In this document: one piece after another, positions 57,030 to 64,000 of the stretch
Numbering within the stretch: the stretch's first letter is position 1
How the letters are laid out: the number at the start of each line of letters is the position of its first letter
From: Pollenia angustigena
Taxonomy: Eukaryota; Arthropoda; Insecta; Diptera; Polleniidae
Assembly: GCA_930367215.1 (NCBI GenBank)
Contig: OV884056.1
Coordinates: forward strand, 228,275,127 to 228,339,126
Length of the DNA: 64,000 bases
Reading direction: 5' to 3'
Program-made: the position numbers and the translations under genes
The notes under the pieces: generated by a model
Databases searched by the model: none
What the model was told of the DNA's origin: nothing
Seen by the model: the letters and a program-made list of their open reading frames with translations, nothing else

Positions 57030-57570
57030 CATCGGCAACCTAAACTATTACATTTTGCGATTATATGCGTTGTATGAATTTTACATATGTTGTTGTTAAT
57101 GTTGTTAAATTCTCTGCAATGTGTGTGCACATGTACGTAATAAAAGAGCATACAAGAGAATAAAAGAGAAAAGAGCAAACGCGGCGCCCTGATTTTGCCG
57201 ATGGCTGAATTACAGTGACGTCCAAAATTTTAATCGCGGTTGTATTGCTTTTTATTAGTATTAGTGAATAAAGAGAAAAATATTCTTAATAAAAATACAA
57301 AAAGTATGTAAGCATCCGCCGCATGTGCACTCGTCGCTTGGTAATCGACGACTGAATTGTGTACTCTCGTGGACTTAATGAAAGAGCGTAAGAATGCGTG
57401 TGAAGAATGTGTGTGAATTAATTTTCACAATTGTGGTATGGGCTGGACACCAATGAATTACAACAACACAACACAAGTTCGAAAAAAAAACGATTTGCTT
57501 TTTGCTTGTAGTAACAACAAAAACAAGAGAACAAGAAGAAAAACATATACATATATATGTATGTATTATT
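57030..57570. other. no gene; moderately complex sequence
   Basis: Contains TGTTGTTGTTAATGTTG, GTGTGTGCACATG and a short GC patch (ACGCGGCGCCCTGATTTTGC at about 57178). No repeat partner seen; possibly original host sequence flanking the hAT. Confidence 0.35.
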
Positions 57571-57581
57571 TTCATGTTTAA

Positions 57582-57659
57582 CCCTCCGGCTTACGCATGT
57601 TTTGATTATCTATACACATTTAACAAAGGTCTGGCCAGACTCATGTGTATCACGAAGGG
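57582..57659. mobile_element. tiny TTAA-flanked MITE
   Basis: 78 bp between two TTAA copies (57578-57581, 57660-57663) with ends CCCTCCG and CGAAGGG as short inverted repeats, plus ACACAT/ATGTGT-type pairing inside. It lies only 14 bp from the next TTAA element. Target and ends are piggyBac-like. Confidence 0.55.
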
Positions 57660-57737
57660 TTAAAAAGTATATTTAACCCTTTAATGCGCATTGTATCTTT
57701 AAAGATAAAACCAATAAAACTGCTGCTATTTGCACAA

Positions 57738-58125
57738 TTGAAGCACAGCCGCGAATAACGTTGTAAACGCCACATTTTGCAAAAACTGTTTTTTTGCAGG
57801 TAACCGTTGACCTTACTCTCTTACACAGTTTAAACAGCAAATCAACCAAAACTATGCACCCTAACGCCTTCAAAATGGTGTACAAAGTGTCAACCAGTGG
57901 AAGAACATTGCAAGTTACTGACAAAACGATGAAACCGAAATGGTTTTGCAGTGCGGAATAATGTTTTAAAAGCCTTTTGCATTAAAGTTCTTATTATCAT
58001 TATTTTTAATAATAGAAAAAAAAAAATTTTTAAACAAATAATGCTGCCTGTCAAAAAACGTTTTTTTGCTCTCCTGAAAACTTATTATTTTGTAACTTAA
58101 AACGTTATTCGCGGCTGTGCTTCAA
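57738..58125. mobile_element. MITE with GAAGCACAGCCGCGAATAAC ends
   Basis: TTGAAGCACAGCCGCGAATA then ACGTT is mirrored by AACGTTATTCGCGGCTGTGC then TTCAA, an almost perfect 25-bp repeat; TGTAA/TTTTGTAA continues it. 388 bp, inside the piggyBac-like element. The minus-strand open frame here is not coding. Target duplication unresolved. Confidence 0.8.
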
Positions 58126-58574
58126 GTATTAAAAAAAACTAAAAAAATTTTGTTAATTCCCACTAACAACACTTTTTTTTATGCTGGATTAATTTTTTTA
58201 TCAAAAATGGATCGTTTCTGAAAAATACAGAGCCGTAGATTCAAAATTCGTACTTTTATAAATGAAGCTAAGTTTTACCCAATTTTATTTGCATTATTTT
58301 TTCACGAATTTACTCCAGAAAAATATATGGTGTTTAAAGTAGTGTTCTTAAACCATACAGAAATTTTCAATGCGGTCTGATTTATACTTTCGTCAAAAAA
58401 TCATATATAGTGGTTGTATCTTAAAATACACATTGCGCATTCCACACATATTAGGAATGTTGGCTGTTATTGTTTTATGTTGATTGTTTGTATTGTGTGT
58501 TCTTCTTGTTTAGTCATTTGACATAAGTTCTTTTCGCTCGCTACTTAAATTTTTTTTATTCTAATTATAGTTAC

Positions 58575-58930
58575 AAATATCGTCACCTTAAATGCAAAAG
58601 GCCCTATCTAACATTTTGAAAATTTTACAGTATAAGTATTGCCTTAAACTATTTATAATTTATTTGTCTTCTATTTTTCTTGTAAAACCTACCAGTTGCT
58701 TTGACAATTGACAATGATGCACATTATGGAAACATTTAGCCTTTTAGTGTTTACCATATAATCTTTTGTAATTAGGGCCTTTTGTTTTATGATAATACAA
58801 TTTTTGTCGAAAGATACTAAAATGTTTTGTAGACATTTGTGTTGATGCATAACATCAGAATCAATGAAAAAGACGATCATTAATTTATGGTTAGTTAGGG
58901 CCTTTTGCGTTTTAGGTAACGATATGAATA
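58575..58930. repeat. inverted-repeat block, about 355 bp
   Basis: ATATCGTCACCTTAAATGC then AAAAGGCCCTATC at the left; inward from the right ATATCGTTACCTAAAACGC then AAAAGGCCCTAAC. The left part also occurs at about 16808-16950. A third GGGCCTTTTG lies at about 58780. Either a separate MITE or part of the piggyBac family's own interior. Confidence 0.6.
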
Positions 58931-59264
58931 TGAATACGTTCAGACGTATTGGTAGATCCAAAATGACATATGATAAAATATGTAAAATTTCTTGAAACAG
59001 CGCAGAATTTCCTTGTGACTGCACTGATAAAAATAGTGACGATGAAATTTAAATTCCAAAAATAGTTTCCTCTAAAAATTAAAATGTTGTCCTGATTGAT
59101 AATGACTCGTTCATGACTCGTTTATTGCATTTATGAACGATGAAAACCTGTTCTCAAGCCCAATAAATTTTCCTGTAGCTGCACGCTAAGTACCTGCTAA
59201 GGCTAGTACCCTTCTGTATCCTGGCCACGTACAATTTTGTACCTCAAATACCCTAGTACCAAAT

Positions 59265-59700
59265 TTGAGAACGGATACCTTCGTCCTATCCCGCGTTTCC
59301 AGAAATAGTTTATTATCAAATCCTACTGCATCCAGTTCCTCAACTGCGAGCTTACAAGAGTCGGCAGCTAATCAGTGCTCAATTCACTCACAGGACTTAC
59401 CATCAAGTCCAACGTCATTTGATTTACTTTCCCCAGAATTTCAAAATGTTTTCCTCGATCCAAAAGCTTCTGCAATTGAAAAAAATATCTAAAAAACAGG
59501 GTAATATGCAATTCGTCAGTCAGGAAGTAGAGTTAAAGGGCGATAGCTCTCTGCCTGATGACGTTAAATCATTAGTTACTCCGTATCAGGCTTGTCGTTA
59601 CTAATTACCTGAGAGTTTGGAAAATTATATAATTGAGGAAACTTTGCGATTTGCTATGAAAGATGATCCTTCAATGTTTTAGAATTGCGAAAGATAATAT
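59265..59700 (+). pseudogene. piggyBac-type transposase, N-terminal fragment
   Basis: The first frame (59265 on) is Ser/Pro-rich (SSSSTASLQESAANQ, DLPSSPTSFDLLSPEFQ). After a frame change, a second frame (59419-59690) reads VTPYQACRY, stop, LPESLENYIIEETLRFAMKD then DPSMF, like the start of the piggyBac DDE domain where the element recognises PYxYF and an E-rich helix. It then degenerates (RIAKDNMRYF-like remnant) and is cut by the repeat at 59812. Location between TTAA-bounded piggyBac ends supports the call. Confidence 0.65.
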
Positions 59701-59811
59701 GAGATATTTCAACCAACATAACCTACATAACCTCGAGAGACTATTGGTCAAATAATAATGATAGGTCAGTGGCATTATTATAATCTTTAAGTTATTAGAT
59801 GTATTTAGAAC

Positions 59812-60115
59812 TAGCGGATACCCGGCGTCTGCTACTACGTTCCCCCTTTTTGTAGTCCCATTTTGTAAAACATTCATAGCTTATGTGCCTATCTAAATAG
59901 GGATCTATTTGGTTTAAATTCCATTCGAATCTGTTAGATAGTTTTGGAGAGGCAGATATTTCCCCCTATCTCCCTCTTGATCCTATTTCTTACAAAATGT
60001 ATACCTAATGTAAACATATAAGTAGGGATCTATCTATGTTTTAAATTTGATTAAATTCTGTTGGATAGTTTCGGAGAGGCAGAAATTTCCCCTTAACTCC
60101 CCTCGTGGTCCTAGT
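59812..60115 (-). repeat. unit-repeat element fragment
   Basis: Starts ACTAGCGGATACCCGGCGTC; on the minus strand it holds three units with CTGCCTCTCC, AAACTATC, AACATAGATAGATCC and AGGACCACGAGGGGAG, the same unit as 28540-28890. It replaces the rest of the piggyBac gene. Confidence 0.75.
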
Positions 60116-60414
60116 TTTGTTAATTTAAATTTAACTAAATGAATTTGAATTATATTTAATACAATCACAGTAATTTTTAATTTTTTTCATATTATAAATA
60201 AACTGCACTTATAAAATCCTTTCATTGTTTATGCGTTTCTCTTTGTGTGTGGAGTGCGCAGTGTATCTCATAAGAAACAACCAGTTTTTCCTTAATAAAA
60301 CTACAACAAAACAAAAAATTGAAAAAATAAAAACTGCGTTTTTATTTTTTTTCTTATTTACGTTCAATATATTTTTTTCATTAAGATACAAGACGTTGCG
60401 CATTTAAGGGTTAA

Positions 60415-60598
60415 AATCTTGGTTCTCATTTAGTTTATATTTTCAGTTAAATAGGTACATACGATTTTTAAGGTAAAAACCATAATGGGGCATGATGTTG
60501 GTGTTTTATCATTATTTAAGGCGTAAAACGGGTAAGTAAATCAATCATAAAAATTTTTTCTTTCTAATTTCTTTTTTGGTTTTTTCCAAGCACAAATT
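60415..60598. other. no feature
   Basis: Short AT-rich flank; nothing recognised. Confidence 0.3.
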
Positions 60599-60739
60599 GC
60601 ACGCAAAGAAAAAACATGGTTGTGGTAAACATATTCTAAGAGCAACATATTATGATAAGATTCATGATTGTAGATTATTATTGAATCATAGTATGACTAA
60701 ATATACTCGTACCATTACATCATAATATTTTTCCCTTAA

Positions 60740-60945
60740 TCATATTATTATTCTGTTAATCATAATATTTAAAGAAGGAATCCTATTATTATCATGATAA
60801 TCATAATAAGTTAAGAAGCAATCATATTATTATCATGTTAATCATAATAAGATAAGAAATTAATCATTTTATTGTCATGTTAATCATAATAAGCTAAGAA
60901 GTAATCATATTATCATCATGTTAAGCATAATAAATTTAGAATCAA
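60740..60945 (+). repeat. 41-bp minisatellite, about five copies
   Basis: Unit with AATCATATTATTATCATG, TTAATCATAATAAG and a TAAGAAG joint; clear copies start near 60799, 60840 and 60881, with more diverged ones on either side. Confidence 0.8.
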
Positions 60946-61063
60946 TCATATTATGATACAGGTCCATACATAAAATTTTTATGTATCGATTTTTTATTTT
61001 GTGACTTTTTACAATTTTTCTTGATATAAATAAAATAGCGGAGTTAAATATTTGGCTTGCATA

Positions 61064-61312
61064 AGTCTAAGTTCATACGGCTCATGTCTTATTGACAAGA
61101 TTCTTCCTTTTTCTTTTTTGAACATGAATTGGCGTTCAAATGATTCATGTCATGTTGACGACATGTTTTTTAATTAGTTTTATTTGATATTGAAAACAAA
61201 AAAAAAAATTTAACAACGAATAAAAAAGCAAAACGTTAAGACAGTACATGCATCTGTGTACCTATAAAGTAGCAATCTTGTTAATAAGACATGAGACGTA
61301 AGAACACAGACT
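61064..61312. mobile_element. TA-flanked MITE (AGTCTGAG family), copy 2
   Basis: Inverted relative to 7935-8199. Left AGTCTAAGTTCATACGGC, then CATGTCTTATTGACAAGATT; right end ACATGAGACGTAAGAACACAGAC. TA at 61062-61063 and about 61312-61313. More mutated at its right end than copy 1. Confidence 0.82.
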
Positions 61313-61316
61313 AACT

Positions 61317-61354
61317 GCCTGTTTAACGATGACGTTCGATATCGTTAAACAGGC
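61317..61354. repeat. perfect 14-bp-stem hairpin
   Basis: GCCTGTTTAACGAT (61317-61330), 10-base loop, ATCGTTAAACAGGC (61341-61354). It begins four bases after the MITE. Unusually stable for the region; possibly a tiny MITE or a protein-binding palindrome. Confidence 0.7.
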
Positions 61355-61390
61355 TGTAAGAGTAAATGCAAAAAATCGTAGCACTTTGAT

Positions 61391-61500
61391 AAAATAAAAC
61401 GAAATCTCTGCGTGTTTTGTTGTTGGGTTTTACTCCGATATTTTAAAAATAAAAGGAAATCTCTGTGTGTTTTGGTGTTGGATTTTACTACGATATTTTG
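61391..61500 (+). repeat. 55-bp tandem duplication
   Basis: GAAATCTCTGCGTGTTTTG at 61401 recurs as GAAATCTCTGTGTGTTTTG at 61456, followed by matching TGTTGG, TTTTACT and CGATATTTT blocks. Confidence 0.85.
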
Positions 61501-61840
61501 CACTGTTACATCACTATTACTGAACTCCGCTTGTACTTTTATTACTTTAATTTCTTTAAATTTATTATTTTTTATGGTAATTTATCTTGTTTAACCGCTC
61601 ACATATAAAACAAACGACACAACTGATTCAAAATTATTTTACAAATGGCGCTAGCATAATATTATTAGAGTAAAAATAGTTTGATTGCATCTTTAACATA
61701 ATAGGATAAATGTATAGCAAGTTATCATGTCATGGCTATTAAATATCATGATATGGTTGTGAGTAATATAATATGTTTTGAAAGTTATCATAATTTATTT
61801 AATATATATATAATTGCGATAAATATTAATATGTTTACAG

Positions 61841-63016
61841 TAGAGAATGGTAAATGGATTCCAAAATCGATTTTCGATTTTTCGATCGACTTTTTTTTAT
61901 TTCGGTTTTTGAAATCGATTAATCGAAACTCAAAATCGATTTTAAAATCGATTTCAAAATCATTTAAGATTAATTTGCAAACTTATACCTAAAATTACAC
62001 CAGCATTTTTTTGGCAAACTACTAGAGATATTGAACTGAGATTTTTACAGTGGGTAGATATGACTACTTTTTAAGTACATATTTCGCGTAAAAAGTAAAA
62101 ATGTGTAAATTTTGAGATGGCCTTTAGAGGAACAAGTGCATATACATTTTACATATTAAAATTGTATTCTTGTATAGTCAGTCAGGCCTGTCATATAAAT
62201 TAATTCCGATCGAAAGTGGAAGTGATTTGGTATCTTGCTTCACATAAAACGAAATCAGTTTTGATCGGAATTGATTTCTGTGACAAGGATGTATATGTAA
62301 GAATGTATGGATAGTATTTCAAAGGATTATGACAATGGTTCTTGATCGGTGCCGACTACTTATTTGCTAAGTTACTATTAAGTTAGTTTTAGAAAACAAA
62401 TGTTTGCATGTCGTTTATGTCAGAAAGATGCAGAGATATTTCCTTGTAATTTCGTTTTTGATAGGATAAATAACATACTTTTTGTTTTTTCACTCTACTT
62501 ATAACTAGATTAAAATATCGCTCACACCCTGGTCTGTTTGAATATTAGCGTATTTCCACAGGAATGCCATGGCGTAATTCTATAATATGTTGATGTTCAC
62601 GAATCTGACTTTCAGTGTTTGGTTCGGTACGACATGTTTAGGACTGTTTTGTTCATTGATGACTTTAATTTCTGAAGAATAAGAGCCCTTATATTAAAGT
62701 TGGCAGTATACCAAGGGTACTAATATATAAATATGTAAAACTACAACGTTACCTTGGAAAACTGCATAAGCATACCTACTGACGTATGTACGCACAACAG
62801 ATAACGTTTTGATATGTATGCCCATAATTTATCAATTTAATAAAGATTAAAATTAAAAATTGTCAAAATTTTGATAAAAATAAAAAAATCGATTTTAAAA
62901 GCCCAATAATCGATTTCAGTACAAAATCGCATGCGTAAATTCGATTGCAAAAAGTCGATTTTTTTTACCACAAAATCGATTTTCGATTGGAATCGAAATC
63001 GATTTACCATTCCCTA
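61841..63016. mobile_element. hAT-type element with perfect 8-bp target duplication
   Basis: Ends TAGAGAATGGTAAATGGATT and, inward from 63016, TAGGGAATGGTAAATCGATT. GTTTACAG is exact on both sides (61833-61840, 63017-63024). AAATCGATTTT-type words recur many times within 150 bp of each end. No transposase in the 1.2 kb. It sits inside the foldback-like sequence of 60599-63150. Confidence 0.92.
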
Positions 63017-63150
63017 GTTTACAGTTACTATAATATTGTTGATATTAAATTAATATAACAATTTTTTTTGTACGACCACAATAGTTTTTTACACTTAACA
63101 TAGTGTTCTTGCCGTTACCATGCCCAACAATATTTTTTCTCTGCGTGTAG

Positions 63151-63370
63151 TTTCTTCCATTTATCGTCAGCCGTATCCGAATAGTGTCTGAAGATTTCGC
63201 TTCTGATAGTTCCCAGGGGTGTTGCGACTGGCACACCCTTTGAAATTTGAAGAGCGGCTTCAGTCTTGGCCAACCCTTCCGCCTGTTCATTACCGTAATG
63301 GTCCCTATGGGCAGGGACCCAAATAAATCATTATAAGTGCCAGGCGGCTCTGATGCCACTAAAGTCACAT
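63151..63370 (-). pseudogene. non-LTR retrotransposon RNase H fragment
   Basis: On the minus strand: WVPAHRDHYGNEQAEGLAKT, then EAALQISKGVPVATPLG and FRHYSDTADDKWKKL. The WVPGH and GNExADxLA motifs mark the RNase H domain of I/LOA/R1-type elements; the Asp of NExAD is Glu here. It stops abruptly at the foldback terminus at 63150. The upstream domains are missing. Confidence 0.78.
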
Positions 63371-64000
63371 ACAAATATTCGTTTTTTATTGCTCTTATCA
63401 ATATAATTTCTCACTCACACACTTGTTTTCTTTTTATAAAAACAAGCACTAAGGTAATGTCAAATAGGCTGCCCAGTCTGGATATAAACGTTATCCTGTA
63501 TGCATGAGTCAAAATTATCCAAGCAGTTTTTATTGCTTATTATTTTCCAAACTAGTTAAGCCCTTATGACACTACATTTTTAATGCATTGTTCAAGTTTT
63601 GGCGAACAGTGCAAATATAAAGTAATAGAAAGATTTGCCAAGTGCGAAGGGTTCAGCTGTATTAAGATAAATGGCAAGCTGTCAAACATTTTACTAAAGT
63701 TATACATAGATAAAAAATTAAGTTATGTCAAAAAAAAAAAAAAAAAAAAATGTAAAATTGTTCAACTTAAAATTGACATTTCAAGCTCGAAATATTGAAA
63801 GTGTTGCTAAATCAGCGGTTTATGGGCAATTTCAGCGATTTACTGCTTTTTGTTTTTAGGGCTCTAATAAACAAAATGTTGCAACATTTAATAAATTAAT
63901 TGTACTTTTTTGTTGATACTTTAAGATTTATAATACCTTTTTGTGGTGTTTTTTTTAGAACATATATAAAATTAATTTCAACTAAAAAAGTTTTAGTACA
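63371..64000. other. no gene seen; short poly-A run
   Basis: AT-rich. A run of about 22 A lies at 63728-63750 and could be the tail of an unrecognised retroelement on the plus strand. Nothing else supported. Confidence 0.4.

Larger units (their letters stand above)
57677..60410 (+). mobile_element. piggyBac-like element, 2.7 kb, TTAA-flanked
   Basis: Starts CCCTTTAATGCGCATTG and ends (inward from 60410) CCCTTAAATGCGCAACG, each bordered by TTAA (57673-57676, 60411-60414). It carries a piggyBac transposase fragment (59265-59700) and two or three other insertions. It shares internal sequence with 16595-17291. Confidence 0.82.
60599..63150. mobile_element. foldback-like element with ACGCAAAGAAAAAACATG and ACACGCAGAGAAAAAA ends
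   Basis: Left end at 60599 (GCACGCAAAGAAAAAACATGG), right end read inward from 63150 (CTACACGCAGAGAAAAAATA). Both resemble the 31196 foldback. The interior has CATAATAAG/CATATTATTAT repeats, a MITE (61064-61312) and a hAT (61841-63016). Whether the two ends belong to one element is inferred only. The right end cuts a non-LTR RNase H sequence. Confidence 0.45.

Noticed and set aside
57040..57560. LTR or promoter region
   Set aside because: The GC patch and AATAAA-like words suggested an LTR, but there is no matching second LTR, primer-binding site or gag/pol sequence anywhere in the window.
63045..63401. 118-residue minus-strand frame as a gene
   Set aside because: It is one frame off the RNase H motif frame and crosses the foldback boundary at 63150.

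Overview
This is a 64 kb window of AT-rich, intron- or intergene-like eukaryotic DNA, and I could not identify any intact host gene in it. Base composition, the density of nested transposons, DD41D-type mariner remnants, a Penelope-like element, a Helitron and several short tRNA-headed SINEs fit a large repeat-rich insect genome. A higher fly (Diptera) is my best guess, by inference only. Every convincing coding stretch is a broken transposon gene: Helitron Rep/helicase N-terminal region, Penelope GIY-YIG end, two non-LTR RNase H ends, one hAT transposase, two or three DD41D mariners, a piggyBac-like fragment, and a Cys-rich gene family lying inside an element with about 600-bp terminal inverted repeats (TIRs).

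Layout. 1-6.7 kb: a SINE, then a pair of long inverted repeats (about 205-722 and 5143-6173) enclosing a 1.1 kb foldback (1093-2193) and other palindromes. 6.7-12 kb: mostly featureless, with one TA-flanked MITE (7935-8199). 12.1-16.3 kb: a MITE with an ACAAGGTGT terminus, then a Helitron gene interrupted by two MITEs and finally by a 563-bp tandem array with tRNA-like heads. 16.6-17.3 kb: a TTAA-flanked piggyBac-like element. 18.5-20.9 kb: three-level nest (hAT, then pogo-like, then mariner). 21.2-25 kb: Penelope fragment split by a hAT, then a non-LTR 3' end. 27.5-33.3 kb: SINE, foldback, unit-repeat element, a possible 3.8 kb hAT carrying a DD41D mariner, a foldback and a TIR element. 33.3-39.7 kb: TIR elements, a 2 kb hAT with a decayed transposase, and AT-rich foldback relatives.

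41.2-48.3 kb: a TIR element, the 3.7 kb long-TIR element with its Cys-rich gene remnant, and a second copy of the ACAAGGTGT MITE split by a 1.4 kb insertion. 52.5-57 kb: a TIR element with AGTT target duplication and a second three-level nest (hAT, TIR element, DD41D mariner). 57.6-60.4 kb: a TTAA MITE and a 2.7 kb piggyBac-like element. 60.6-63.4 kb: foldback termini, a hAT with perfect target duplication, and a non-LTR RNase H end.

The genes do not act together as a pathway. The window is a transposon graveyard whose nesting gives a relative insertion order. The most interesting items are the long-TIR element with the Cys-rich gene family (42477-46195), the frame-restoring double MITE insertion in the Helitron gene (14297-14725), the MITE that carries a start codon followed by a splice-donor-like sequence (12085-12674), the tRNA-like heads that share one tail, and a shared ACAC-CAGA-type terminus on many AT-rich foldbacks. 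All identifications are by eye from motifs; no database search was run.
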